Shown here: piece after piece, positions 54,780-64,000 of the stretch
Layout of the letters: the number at the start of each line of letters is the position of its first letter
Numbering within the stretch: the first letter of the stretch is position 1
NCBI RefSeq assembly: GCF_004139715.1
Contig: NZ_CP035544.1
Coordinates: forward strand, 2,228,501 to 2,292,500
Direction: 5' to 3'
Origin: Muriicola soli
GTDB taxonomy: Bacteria > Bacteroidota > Bacteroidia > Flavobacteriales > Flavobacteriaceae
Length of the DNA stretch: 64,000 nucleotides
Notes under the pieces: model-generated
What the model saw: only the letters and a program-made list of their open reading frames with translations
Database searches by the model: none
What the model was told of the DNA's origin: nothing
Position numbers and translations under genes: made by a program

Positions 54780-55472
54780 TTAAACGGGTTCGTTGAGCAA
54801 ATCGAGGAAATCCACGGCATTAGCTTCCATTTTATGGATCACTTTATCCGTTCGGTTCACCAGGTGATTATAGCCCATATAGGCTATGATCCCTACCACC
54901 AAACCAGCGACTGTTGTTGTCATCGCCGTATAAATACCTGATGCAAGTGCTCCCATTTCGGCCTGCCCGCCACTACTGGCCATTTGATGAAACGCCAGGA
55001 TCATTCCGATTACGGTACCGAGAAATCCTATCATTGGAGCCGCACCCGCCACTGTTGCCAGAACATTGACGTTTTTCTCTAGTTTATACACCTCCAGAGT
55101 TCCGGCATTTTCAATGGCTGCATTGATGTCGTCTAAAGGTTTCCCTATGCGCGATATGCCTTTTTCCGTTAAGCGGGCTACTGGAGAATCGGTTTGGGCA
55201 CAAAGGATCTTTGCGGCTTCAAGTTTCCCATTCATCACATGATCTCTGATCTGATTCATAAAGTTCTTATCGATAGTAGATGCTGCCTTTATTGCTAAGA
55301 GCCTTTCGAAATAAATGTACAGGGCTACCGCCAGCATGGCGAACAACACAGAGATAATAACAATACTCCCTGTACCGCCATTTAAAATCAAATCGATTAC
55401 GGAAAGTGTCTTTTCTTCAGATATTACCTCCCCTGCCTGGACTTCATTTGCCAGATCTTGAAATATAATCAT
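54780..55472 (-). CDS. exbB: MotA/TolQ/ExbB proton channel family protein
   Basis: A 230-residue protein with three membrane helices. The first is at about residues 33-55. The conserved pair is ATVAGAAPMIGFLGTVIGMILAFHQMA and GIYTAMTTTVAGLVVGIIAYMGYNHL, which line the proton channel. It heads the exbB-exbD-tonB-folC operon. Confidence 0.94.
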   Translation of the reverse strand: MIIFQDLANEVQAGEVISEEKTLSVIDLILNGGTGSIVIISVLFAMLAVALYIYFERLLAIKAASTIDKNFMNQIRDHVMNGKLEAAKILCAQTDSPVARLTEKGISRIGKPLDDINAAIENAGTLEVYKLEKNVNVLATVAGAAPMIGFLGTVIGMILAFHQMASSGGQAEMGALASGIYTAMTTTVAGLVVGIIAYMGYNHLVNRTDKVIHKMEANAVDFLDLLNEPV

Positions 55473-55522
55473 ATGTATTCTCTTAAGTAATTTGCCCCTA
55501 TAACGGAGTTATGAAGATTTAA

Positions 55523-56887
55523 TTATGCGTTCAACACTAAATTTCTCATGAGGACAAATGTGATCGCACCACCAACAAAGCCCACTAGTGCTAACCAGGC
55601 TATTTTACGGAAGTACCAGAAGAAATCGATTTTCTCCATTCCCATAGCAACAACACCTGCCGCCGAACCTATAATGAGCATACTTCCTCCTGTACCTGCC
55701 GAATAGGCGATAAAATGCCAGACCGGGTCATCTACGGGAACGGAGAACATCCCCATACTAGCAGCCACTAGCGGAACATTGCCAATTACCGCAGAGCCAA
55801 CGCCCAGGATCACTACAACCAGATCAGAAACCACAATATTTGCTGATTCTGTCCCAAGCATAGGCATCGTCTTGTCTAGGGTTTCAGCAAACTCGAATAA
55901 CATCCCGAGTGATTCCAGGGCTGCAACAGCGAGCAAGATACCCAGGAAGAATAGTATACTGGGAAGTTCTATTTTGGAAAGAGAAGAATGTACCGGACTG
56001 TGATGTGAAGCATCATCTTCATCAAAATTTACAGTTGAGATACTGAATTTTGCATTACTGTATATTTCAGCAAAGGTGGCAACTATTGCCAGAGATAACA
56101 TCATTCCCACGTAAGGTGGCAAATGTGTAATGGTCTTAAAAAAAGGAACGAAAACAATAGATCCCAATCCAAGATATAACATGGTGGCACCATAGGGTGA
56201 TTTGGGAATTTCCTTTTCCTCCAGATCACCTTCTATTTCTCCTTGAAAGACCTTGTAACGGAGTGCAAACAGCACCGGAACGATCATACAAACCACGGAT
56301 GGGATAAATACATGTTCAATAAGCTGCCAAGCACTTACCTTATTCGCAATCCACAACATGGTTGTGGTTACATCCCCAATAGGAGACCAGGCCCCGCCCG
56401 CATTCGCTGCTATAATAATCATACCTGCAAACCACAGTCGAAGTTCCCTGTCTTTGATCACCTTCTGTAAAATTGTGACCAAAACGATGGTGGCCGTGAG
56501 GTTATCAATTATTGCCGATAAAACGAAGGCCAGGATGGAAAAAAGCCATAACAACTTCGATTTCTTCTTTGTCCGTATATACCCTTTGATGGTTGCAAAA
56601 CCATCAAAATAATCGATGATTTCGACAATAGTCATCGCCCCTAGGAGGAAAACCAGTATCTCTGCCGTCTTTCCCAAATGGTGCAGGAGCATTTCGTCTA
56701 TATGCGAAGGCTCCAATTCCTTGAGCTCCGTATTCACCTCAAAAACCGGCATATGTGTTAGGGCTATCAGGGCCCATAATATTGCCATCATGGCCAAAGC
56801 TGGGATGAGCTTATCAATTTTGAGATTGTGTTCCAGAGTTATGGCCAGATACCCGGCTAAAAAGACAATGATGATAATGGTTTCCAT
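55523..56887 (-). CDS. nhaD: NhaD-type sodium/proton antiporter
   Basis: A 454-residue polytopic membrane protein of the ion transporter superfamily. NhaD hallmarks include AIIDNLTATIVLVTILQKV, AANAGGAWSPIGDVTTTMLWI and the final YSAGTGGSMLIIGSAAGVVAMGMEKIDFFWYFRK. It exports Na+ in exchange for protons, fitting a marine or saline habitat. It lies 12 bases after the glutamate-type dehydrogenase gene on the same strand. Confidence 0.93.
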   Translation of the reverse strand: METIIIIVFLAGYLAITLEHNLKIDKLIPALAMMAILWALIALTHMPVFEVNTELKELEPSHIDEMLLHHLGKTAEILVFLLGAMTIVEIIDYFDGFATIKGYIRTKKKSKLLWLFSILAFVLSAIIDNLTATIVLVTILQKVIKDRELRLWFAGMIIIAANAGGAWSPIGDVTTTMLWIANKVSAWQLIEHVFIPSVVCMIVPVLFALRYKVFQGEIEGDLEEKEIPKSPYGATMLYLGLGSIVFVPFFKTITHLPPYVGMMLSLAIVATFAEIYSNAKFSISTVNFDEDDASHHSPVHSSLSKIELPSILFFLGILLAVAALESLGMLFEFAETLDKTMPMLGTESANIVVSDLVVVILGVGSAVIGNVPLVAASMGMFSVPVDDPVWHFIAYSAGTGGSMLIIGSAAGVVAMGMEKIDFFWYFRKIAWLALVGFVGGAITFVLMRNLVLNA

Positions 56888-56899
56888 ATCAAATTGGTT

Positions 56900-58132
56900 T
56901 TAAAGGAGTTGTTTTAGTGCTATTTCAAAAGCCGTTTTGCTTATGTTGGTCTTAGTGTGATTTTGTTTAAAGATATTCAAAATTGCTTTTCTTATCACAT
57001 CAGACGTATCATTAAATATCAATTCGTCATCCATTGCCACTCTTCCTTCCATAAAATAAGCAAAAACCCGTGCCATACCACAATTTGAAATAAAATCGGG
57101 GATAAGGCTTACCTTCTCATCCGTGTGCTCCATAATAGGGCCAAAAAATATCTCTTTGTCGGCAAACGGAACGTTGGCCCCGCAAGAAATAACTTCCAGA
57201 CCTGTGTCGATCATTTGTGTGATCTGATCTCTGGTGATCAGGCGAGAAGCTGCACACGGGGCGAATATCTCAGTGGGCAGACTCCAAATTCGTTTGTTCA
57301 TTTCTTCAAATGGAATCATTCTGTCGGCATCTGCGATTAGTGTATTGCCTTTTTTGTGCAAGAAGAACTCTTTAATCTGGTCAAAAGAAAATCCATCTTC
57401 CTTGATCACTCCTCCCTCACGATCTATAATTCCAACTACTTTTGCTCCCATCTGGGCCAGGTAAAAAGCAGCGGCAGCGCCAACATTCCCAAATCCCTGA
57501 ACTACTGCTTTCTTACCGATAACAGAACCTCCGTAGATATCATAGTAATGCTTGATAGCCTCAGCAACACCAAATCCGGTGATCATGTCGGCTACCGTAT
57601 ATTTTTTAGAGGTGTCAGGAGAATACACCGGACTCTCCAGAACTTTAATTACCCCAAGACGAAGTTGCCCTATCCGATTGATTTTATCAGCCTCAGTAGG
57701 TTTAAAATGGCCGTTAAAGACACCTTCCTGGGGGTGCCAAACTCCGGCGTCTTCAGTAATTGGGATCACTTCGTGTATTTCATCTACATTAAGATCACCT
57801 CCGGTACCGTAGTAGCTTTTTAACAAGGGAGAAACAGCACGGTACCAACGCTCTAGAACCCCTTTTTTTCTCGGGTCATTTGGATTGAAATTAATACCCG
57901 ATTTAGCCCCGCCTATCGGAGGACCGGAAACGGTAAACTTTACTTCCATTGTTTTTGCCAGGGATAGTACCTCATTCATGTCGAGGCCTTCTCTCATCCG
58001 GGTACCTCCACCTGCCGCTCCACCGCGGAGTGAATTGATAACGGTCCAACCTTCGGCTTCTGTTTCCGGGTCTTTCCAATTAAATACTATTTCGGGAGCT
58101 CTATTTTCGTACTTCTTTAAAAGATCTTTCAT
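56900..58132 (-). CDS. Glu/Leu/Phe/Val-family amino-acid dehydrogenase
   Basis: A 410-residue NAD(P)-dependent dehydrogenase. The dimerisation domain has the Gly-rich SLRGGAAGGGTRMREGL and the catalytic-lysine motif GPPIGGAKSGINF (Lys77). The Rossmann domain has VVQGFGNVGAAAAFYLA. FAPCAASRLIT and ISCGANVPFADKEIFF replace the usual glutamate-dehydrogenase segments. The family reversibly deaminates Glu, Leu, Phe or Val; I cannot fix the specificity. It is co-directional with nhaD. Confidence 0.88.
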   Translation of the reverse strand: MKDLLKKYENRAPEIVFNWKDPETEAEGWTVINSLRGGAAGGGTRMREGLDMNEVLSLAKTMEVKFTVSGPPIGGAKSGINFNPNDPRKKGVLERWYRAVSPLLKSYYGTGGDLNVDEIHEVIPITEDAGVWHPQEGVFNGHFKPTEADKINRIGQLRLGVIKVLESPVYSPDTSKKYTVADMITGFGVAEAIKHYYDIYGGSVIGKKAVVQGFGNVGAAAAFYLAQMGAKVVGIIDREGGVIKEDGFSFDQIKEFFLHKKGNTLIADADRMIPFEEMNKRIWSLPTEIFAPCAASRLITRDQITQMIDTGLEVISCGANVPFADKEIFFGPIMEHTDEKVSLIPDFISNCGMARVFAYFMEGRVAMDDELIFNDTSDVIRKAILNIFKQNHTKTNISKTAFEIALKQLL

Positions 58133-58366
58133 TAAAAATCAAGGATTAAATTATGAGTCGTGTTATTTTTACTTCAGGAGCCTTCTGAAAAGGCCCGTCA
58201 TCCGATTTAAGCTAATGTTGTCTCATAATACACTGTGGTAGTTTATCCTTTATTATCTACATCCAACAAATATAAAAATATTGCCCGGGTATAAAATAAT
58301 AATATCAAATCGTTCAGATCCCAAATGTTTTTTTGTTGAGAGATTCTCAAATTGACTATATAATCA

Positions 58367-58397
58367 TTGAATAATATCTAATCTAGATGTATATTTG
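58367..58397 (+). promoter_or_regulatory. Candidate promoter of the acyl-CoA dehydrogenase gene
   Basis: TTG (58367-58369) and TATATTTG (58390-58397) are spaced by 20 bases, matching the Bacteroidota -33 TTG and -7 TAnnTTTG elements. The -7 box ends 30 bases before the start codon. A TTGAGA-N3-TCTCAA inverted repeat at 58336-58350 lies just upstream and could be an operator. Confidence 0.6.
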
Positions 58398-58427
58398 TAA
58401 GCCTTTTTTAACAATATAATAAGTAGT

Positions 58428-59570
58428 ATGGATTTCACGCTTTCCGAAGAACAGTTGATGATACAGCAGGCTGCGCGCGACTTTGCACAGCAAGAATTAC
58501 TTCCCGGTGTCATCGAAAGAGACGAAGAACAAAAATTTCCTTCAACTCAGGTAAAAATGATGGGTGAACTCGGTTTTATGGGGATGATGGTTGATCCGCA
58601 ATACGGGGGAAGTGGACTCGACACCCTATCTTATGTCCTGGTTATGGAGGAACTCTCTAAGATTGATGCGTCAGCATCGGTCATTGTTTCCGTAAACAAT
58701 TCACTTGTTTGCTGGGGACTGGAAACATTTGGAACAGAAGAACAGAAAAAAAAATACCTCACTAGGCTGGCCACAGGGGAAATCATTGGGGCATTTTGCC
58801 TCTCTGAACCCGAAGCAGGCAGCGATGCCACATCTCAAAAGACCACTGCCATCGATAAAGGTGATCACTACATCCTTAACGGCACCAAGAATTGGATCAC
58901 CAATGGGAATTCTGCAGACGTATACCTTGTAATAGCACAGACCGATAGGGCGAAAGCTCATAAAGGCATCAATGCCTTGATCGTTGAGAAGGGCATGGAT
59001 GGATTTGAGATTGGTCCTAAAGAAAATAAATTGGGAATTCGCGGTAGTGATACCCACTCATTAAATTTCAATGATGTAAAAGTTCCCAAGGAAAACCGCA
59101 TTGGAGAGGACGGATTTGGTTTTAAGTTCGCCATGAAAACCCTGGCCGGAGGCCGAATCGGAATTGCAGCACAGGCTCTGGGCATAGCCGCCGGGGCTTA
59201 TGAAATGGCTAAAAAGTACTCCAAAGAAAGAAAAGCATTTGGTACTGAAATTATGAACCACCAGGCAATCGCATTTAAATTAGCCGATATGCACACTCAA
59301 ATTGAGGCCGCGCGATTCCTGGTTTACAAAGCCGCTTGCGATAAGGATAACAATGAGAACTACGACCTTTCCGGAGCCATGGCAAAACTCTATGCTTCAC
59401 AGGTGGCCATGGAGACTACAGTAGAGGCAGTACAAATCCATGGCGGTAACGGTTTTGTTAAGGACTATCACGTAGAACGGCTTATGAGAGATGCTAAAAT
59501 TACGCAGATCTACGAAGGGACATCCGAAATTCAAAAGATTGTGATTTCACGCAGTATACTCCGAGATTAA
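58428..59570 (+). CDS. Acyl-CoA dehydrogenase
   Basis: A 380-residue FAD enzyme of the short/branched-chain acyl-CoA dehydrogenase group. It introduces the alpha-beta double bond in fatty-acid or branched-chain amino-acid breakdown. The signatures GAFCLSEPEAGSDATSQKTTA and QIHGGNGFVKDYHVERLMRDAKITQIYEGTSEIQ are present, and the catalytic base is Glu363 in YEGTSEI. It is a single gene with its own candidate promoter and terminator, upstream of gltB. Confidence 0.94.
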   Translation: MDFTLSEEQLMIQQAARDFAQQELLPGVIERDEEQKFPSTQVKMMGELGFMGMMVDPQYGGSGLDTLSYVLVMEELSKIDASASVIVSVNNSLVCWGLETFGTEEQKKKYLTRLATGEIIGAFCLSEPEAGSDATSQKTTAIDKGDHYILNGTKNWITNGNSADVYLVIAQTDRAKAHKGINALIVEKGMDGFEIGPKENKLGIRGSDTHSLNFNDVKVPKENRIGEDGFGFKFAMKTLAGGRIGIAAQALGIAAGAYEMAKKYSKERKAFGTEIMNHQAIAFKLADMHTQIEAARFLVYKAACDKDNNENYDLSGAMAKLYASQVAMETTVEAVQIHGGNGFVKDYHVERLMRDAKITQIYEGTSEIQKIVISRSILRD

Positions 59571-59613
59571 TAGCAGTATACTATTTCTATTTTACCGTAA
59601 ATCGTTTTGCTAT

Positions 59614-59640
59614 AAAAGGGCCCTAGTCAGGGTCTTTTTT
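59614..59640 (+). terminator. Intrinsic terminator after the acyl-CoA dehydrogenase gene
   Basis: AAAAGGGCCCT pairs with AGGGTCTTTT around a short loop (one bulged G, one G-T pair), followed by T residues, about 45 bases past the stop. Confidence 0.75.
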
Positions 59641-59803
59641 CTTATTTCGCGATTGTGAAAAAATCATAAAAACAAGCTATAATATTGATTTTTGCATTTT
59701 TTTCAATGAAAAATTATATACGTTGTATTTCTTCTCTGAATTGAAGGGTAACCTTATATGATTCTTAGTGATTTTGGTACTTTTAGCAAAATACACTAAA
59801 GAG

Positions 59804-62800
59804 ATGTTGAAGAAGCAAGGATTGTATTTACCGGAGTTTGAACACGATAATTGTGGCGCCGGTTTTATCTGTAGCCTGAAAGGAAAAAAATCGAATGATA
59901 TTATCCACAAAGCTCTGGAGATTCTGGATAAGCTGGAACACAGGGGGGCAGTAAGTGCGGATGGAAAAACCGGAGATGGCGCAGGAATACTTATAGATAT
60001 TCCACATCAGTTTTTTAAAGAGGTATGTAATTTTGAATTACCCGAGCCCGGAGAGTATGCTACGGGAAATGTGTTCCTTCCTAAAAAAGAAAATCAGCGT
60101 GCATTTTGTATTTCTGTTCTTGAATCTGAGATCGAAAGACAAGGTATGCAATTACTGGGTTGGCGAGATGTTCCGGTGAACAGAGGCGTACCCGGGAGAA
60201 TGGCTTCTGAAACTGAGCCTTATGTAATGCAGATCTTTGTTGGTAAAAGCTCTGATAAGGAAGATATTACCACATTTAATCAAAAATTATTTATCGCCCG
60301 TAAGGTCACTGAACATACCTTGATCAACTCTAAACTTTCTGAAAGTAAGTTTTTCTATGTCCCTAGCCTGTCTACAAAAATTATCATCTTCAAAGGGCTT
60401 CTGATGCCCCAGGATATAAAGTTGTATTACAAGGACCTGATGGATTCCAGAGTGGTAACAAGACTGGCTTTGGTTCATCAGCGTTTTTCCACAAATACCT
60501 TTCCTACCTGGGATCTCGCACAACCCTTCAGGTACATGTGTCACAATGGAGAAATTAATACCCTGAGAGGAAACGTAACGAGGATGGCTTCCAGAGAGGC
60601 TTTGTTAGAAAGTCCCTTTTTTGGACCTGAAATTAAAAAAATACTGCCCATCATACTTCCCGGAAAATCGGATTCTGCCACGATGGATATGGTGGTTGAA
60701 CTGTTATTAATGACAGGCAGGTCACTACCTGAAGTAATGATGATGCTGGTTCCCGAAGCCTGGGAAAAAAATACTGAGATGTCTGAAGCCAAAAAGGCAT
60801 TCTACGAATATAATTCTTGTGTAATGGAACCCTGGGACGGGCCTGCTTCAATACCATTTACTGATGGCAATTATATAGGCGCAGTTTTAGACAGAAATGG
60901 ACTGAGGCCATCGAGGTATTCGGTGACCAAGGATGATTACGTAATTATGTCCTCAGAAACCGGAGTTCTCGACATTGCTCCGGAAAATATAGAGTATCAC
61001 GGACGTTTGGAGCCTGGGAGAATGTTTCTTGTAAACATGGAAGAGGGAAGAATAGTGAATGATACGGAAATAAAAGAAGAGATCGCAAGCAGACATCCCT
61101 ATAAAGAGTGGCTTGACAAAAATTTAGTGCATCTCCGAGACATTCCCTATAACGACTGTCCCTTGTTTCTAGGGGAAGAAACGGTGGAAACAAGGAAAGC
61201 AATATTCGGTTACACCTTAGAGGATATCAATACGATTATCCTTCCTATGGGTAAAAATGCCAAGGAGCCTATTGGTTCTATGGGATCAGATACCCCAATT
61301 GCTGTATTATCAGAGCGCCCTCAGCTACTCTATAATTATTTTAAGCAGTTGTTTGCTCAGGTAACTAATCCACCTTTGGATGGTATTCGCGAAGAACTCA
61401 TCACAGATATCAGCCTTACCCTGGGAACTGACCGTAATATTTTTGATATTACAGAGCTGCATTGTCGTAAACTCAAAATTCAGAATCCTGTCATCTCAAA
61501 AGAAGACCTGGATAAGATCAAAAACTACGATGCCAGTCCTGACTACAAAGTAGAGTCTATCTCGGTACTTTATGATATTGACAGAGGTCATAACGGACTG
61601 GAGGAAGCGTTGGAAGCCATCCTAGATCAAGCATCAAAGGCTATAGACCAGGGAGCTAATATCATTATACTATCAGACAGGTTTGTGAGCAAACAAAAAG
61701 CCCCTATCCCTGCCCTGTTAGCCTGTTCTTATGTAAATAGCGGCTTACAACGACTGGGAAAACGCTCTAATCTAAGTATCATAGTAGAATCGGCAGAACC
61801 GAGAGAGGTGCATCATTTTGCTTTGCTGTTCGGTTTTGGCGCCAGTGCCATCAACCCATATCTGGTAAATGAAATTATAGGGGAACAAATTGAGGAAAAC
61901 GACATTACGGATTACACCTTTGATGAGGCTATTAAGAATTACAATAAAGCCATTGGAAAAGGAATAGTAAAAGTGATGAACAAAATAGGGATCTCTACCC
62001 TTAATTCTTATCGGGGATCTCAATTATTTGAATGCATCGGACTCAATACCATTGTTGTAAACACTTACTTTCCAAATACCCCCACCAGAATACAGGGAAT
62101 TGGTTTATACGAAATTGAAAAAGAAATTGCTAAACGACACAAAAAAGCATTTGCAGACCAACGTGTTGCTGCTAACCTTGAAGTAGAGATAGGAGGAGAA
62201 TACCGCTGGCGAAGGGGTGGGGAAAAACATATGTTTAACCCTCTGACCATTGCGAAGCTCCAAAAGTCGGTGCGTAATAATGAACCTGAAACGTACAAAG
62301 AGTATTCGGAGATCGTAAATGAACAGGCCAAAGAGCTGATGACGCTCAGGGGACTTTTTGAGTTTACCAATTTTGATCCAATCCCAATTGATGAAGTAGA
62401 GCCCTGGACTGATATCGTAAAGCGCTTTAAAACCGGTGCGATGTCTTATGGCTCTATTAGCAAAGAGGCTCATGAAAATCTAGCGATTGCTATGAATCGC
62501 ATTGGAGGAAAGAGCAATTCAGGTGAAGGTGGCGAAGATCCCGAAAGGTTTTACAAAAATCAAACTGGAGATTGGCGCAACAGTGCTATAAAGCAGGTGG
62601 CATCGGGAAGGTTTGGAGTAACGTCTAATTATCTGACTAATGCCAGCGAGATTCAGATAAAAATGGCTCAGGGTGCCAAGCCAGGAGAAGGAGGACAACT
62701 TCCCGGCCCAAAGGTTAATCCTTCAATTGCCAAAACGAGGAATTCTACTCCGTATGTTGGCCTCATTTCACCCCCGCCACATCATGATATTTATTCGATA

Positions 62801-64000
62801 GAGGATCTTTCACAACTGATTTACGATTTAAAATCCGCAAATCGCGAAGCCAGGATTAATGTCAAATTGGTTTCTGAAGTTGGAGTGGGAACTGTTGCAG
62901 CCGGTGTTGCCAAGGCCAAGGCTGATGTTATTCTTATTTCAGGTTTTGATGGGGGTACCGGAGCATCACCACTGACTTCTTTAAAGCATGCAGGACTACC
63001 CTGGGAACTAGGAATTGCTGAGGCACAACAGACCCTGGTGATGAATGACCTGAGAAATCGGGTTGTGCTGGAGTGCGATGGTCAACTAAAAACAGGACGA
63101 GACGTGGCCGTTGCATGTCTGCTTGGGGCCGAAGAATTTGGCTTTGCCACTGCACCATTGGTCGCTTCTGGATGTATTATGATGCGCGTGTGCCATCTCA
63201 ATACATGTCCTGTAGGTATTGCCACCCAAAATCCTGAACTGCGTAAGAAATTTGATGGGAAACCGGAACACGTTGTAAATTATATGTATTTCGTGGCCCA
63301 GGAACTTCGGGAGATCATGGCAAAACTTGGTTTCAGGACCCTTAGTGATATGGTAGGTCAGGTGCAGAAGCTCAACCGGAATAAGGCAATTGATCATTAC
63401 AAGGCTAACGGCCTTGATCTGACTCCAATTTTGCATAAGGTCAATGTGCGTAAAGGAACAAAACTTTACAATACTGAAAAGCAAGAACACCATGTGAGCG
63501 ATTCCATTGAGTTTGGAATCATCTCAAAGGCGCATCCTGCGCTTTTCAGGAAGGAAAAAACGAGTCTGGATTTCAATATTTACAATACAGACCGTGCCGT
63601 AGGAGCAATAATCAGCAATGAGATCTCGAAGATCTACGGTGCTGAGGGTCTACCTGAAAACACTTTAAAGTTAAACTTTACCGGATCTGCCGGACAAAGC
63701 TTCGGTGCATTTGCCACTAAAGGCCTTACTATGATAGTCAATGGTAATACGAATGACTATTTGGGCAAAGGTCTCTCAGGTGCTAAACTGATTGTAAAGA
63801 TACCTGCTAAGTCCACCTTAAAACCAGAAGAAAATATCATCACCGGTAACGTAACCTTATACGGAGCTACTTCAGGGGAAGCCTATATCAACGGTAAGGC
63901 GGGAGAACGATTTTGTGTCAGAAATTCCGGAGCCACTGCGGTAGTTGAAGGGATTGGCGACCACGGCTGCGAATATATGACAGGGGGAACAGCAGTCATT
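59804..64000 (+). CDS. gltB: Glutamate synthase large subunit (partial, 3' end off the window)
   Basis: The first 1399 residues of the roughly 1500-residue GltB. An N-terminal class II glutaminase domain has its nucleophile Cys17 in HDNCGAGF (a short propeptide is expected to be removed). [37 protein letters not shown] and the central and FMN synthase domains ([23 protein letters not shown]-like [23 protein letters not shown]) follow. The 3Fe-4S cysteines are in [12 protein letters not shown]. The C-terminal GXGXG region begins before the edge. With GltD it makes glutamate from glutamine and 2-oxoglutarate. Confidence 0.97.
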   Translation, partial: MLKKQGLYLPEFEHDNCGAGFICSLKGKKSNDIIHKALEILDKLEHRGAVSADGKTGDGAGILIDIPHQFFKEVCNFELPEPGEYATGNVFLPKKENQRAFCISVLESEIERQGMQLLGWRDVPVNRGVPGRMASETEPYVMQIFVGKSSDKEDITTFNQKLFIARKVTEHTLINSKLSESKFFYVPSLSTKIIIFKGLLMPQDIKLYYKDLMDSRVVTRLALVHQRFSTNTFPTWDLAQPFRYMCHNGEINTLRGNVTRMASREALLESPFFGPEIKKILPIILPGKSDSATMDMVVELLLMTGRSLPEVMMMLVPEAWEKNTEMSEAKKAFYEYNSCVMEPWDGPASIPFTDGNYIGAVLDRNGLRPSRYSVTKDDYVIMSSETGVLDIAPENIEYHGRLEPGRMFLVNMEEGRIVNDTEIKEEIASRHPYKEWLDKNLVHLRDIPYNDCPLFLGEETVETRKAIFGYTLEDINTIILPMGKNAKEPIGSMGSDTPIAVLSERPQLLYNYFKQLFAQVTNPPLDGIREELITDISLTLGTDRNIFDITELHCRKLKIQNPVISKEDLDKIKNYDASPDYKVESISVLYDIDRGHNGLEEALEAILDQASKAIDQGANIIILSDRFVSKQKAPIPALLACSYVNSGLQRLGKRSNLSIIVESAEPREVHHFALLFGFGASAINPYLVNEIIGEQIEENDITDYTFDEAIKNYNKAIGKGIVKVMNKIGISTLNSYRGSQLFECIGLNTIVVNTYFPNTPTRIQGIGLYEIEKEIAKRHKKAFADQRVAANLEVEIGGEYRWRRGGEKHMFNPLTIAKLQKSVRNNEPETYKEYSEIVNEQAKELMTLRGLFEFTNFDPIPIDEVEPWTDIVKRFKTGAMSYGSISKEAHENLAIAMNRIGGKSNSGEGGEDPERFYKNQTGDWRNSAIKQVASGRFGVTSNYLTNASEIQIKMAQGAKPGEGGQLPGPKVNPSIAKTRNSTPYVGLISPPPHHDIYSIEDLSQLIYDLKSANREARINVKLVSEVGVGTVAAGVAKAKADVILISGFDGGTGASPLTSLKHAGLPWELGIAEAQQTLVMNDLRNRVVLECDGQLKTGRDVAVACLLGAEEFGFATAPLVASGCIMMRVCHLNTCPVGIATQNPELRKKFDGKPEHVVNYMYFVAQELREIMAKLGFRTLSDMVGQVQKLNRNKAIDHYKANGLDLTPILHKVNVRKGTKLYNTEKQEHHVSDSIEFGIISKAHPALFRKEKTSLDFNIYNTDRAVGAIISNEISKIYGAEGLPENTLKLNFTGSAGQSFGAFATKGLTMIVNGNTNDYLGKGLSGAKLIVKIPAKSTLKPEENIITGNVTLYGATSGEAYINGKAGERFCVRNSGATAVVEGIGDHGCEYMTGGTAVI

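Noticed and set aside
60287..63493. Several reverse-strand frames across 60287-63493
   Set aside because: They are shadows of the long forward gltB frame, whose domain motifs are continuous to the window edge.

Overview
The window is chromosomal DNA from a marine-type member of the Flavobacteriaceae (Bacteroidota). The evidence is a SusC/SusD pair, the gliding and type IX secretion genes gldJ and porV, a PafA-type phosphatase, an NhaD sodium/proton antiporter, TAnnTTTG promoter boxes and few Shine-Dalgarno sequences. The genus cannot be fixed from the sequence. Almost everything is housekeeping or conserved flavobacterial envelope gene content. I see no phage, insertion sequence, CRISPR array or defence island.

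Layout: 1-279 is the 5' part of rpsL. 803-6586 is an orphan SusC/SusD/lipoprotein nutrient-uptake operon. 6729-8260 is a tandem pair of paralogous secreted proteins. 8335-14053 holds rlmB, a rhomboid protease, rarA and three envelope proteins. 14115-18678 holds yjjG, a polysaccharide-deacetylase-like gene, radC, a DUF1569 gene and a frameshifted mpl. 18782-21302 holds a methyltransferase-cupin-SDR cluster and a DUF4136 lipoprotein. 21414-25320 holds obgE, an in-frame hpt-adk fusion, purK and purE. 25421-32474 holds an M3 peptidase, a rhodanese lipoprotein, an ECF sigma factor with a tiny ZAS-like partner, a UbiA-like membrane protein and gcvP. 32627-38365 holds a KAS III-methyltransferase-glycosyltransferase trio, pafA and mlaE-mlaF. 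38362-43299 holds a frameshifted DUF389 gene, manC, an SprT-like gene, an SDR gene and an M28 peptidase. 43382-51504 holds pdhC, pdhA, cdd, porV, gldJ and murF. 51505-52214 is a structured intergenic zone with two different tRNA-Val genes. 52273-58132 holds folC, tonB, exbD, exbB, nhaD and a glutamate-type dehydrogenase. 58428-64000 holds an acyl-CoA dehydrogenase and the 5' part of gltB.

Several genes fit together. ExbB/ExbD/TonB can energise the SusC transporter. PorV and GldJ belong to the type IX secretion and gliding machinery, but the porU sortase gene I would expect between them is absent. Purine salvage and de novo synthesis genes (hpt-adk, purK, purE) are neighbours. The glutamate-type dehydrogenase and GltB both concern glutamate nitrogen.

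The most noteworthy observations are: the Hpt-Adk fusion; two genes (mpl and the DUF389 gene) each broken by one missing G in a G-run; the missing porU; a nested-palindrome element plus an exact 41-bp direct repeat beside the tRNA-Val genes; and an SDR protein lacking the catalytic Tyr and Lys. I found no convincing wholly new multi-gene system. The best candidate for undescribed biochemistry is the KAS III/methyltransferase/GT2 trio beside the MlaEF lipid transporter.
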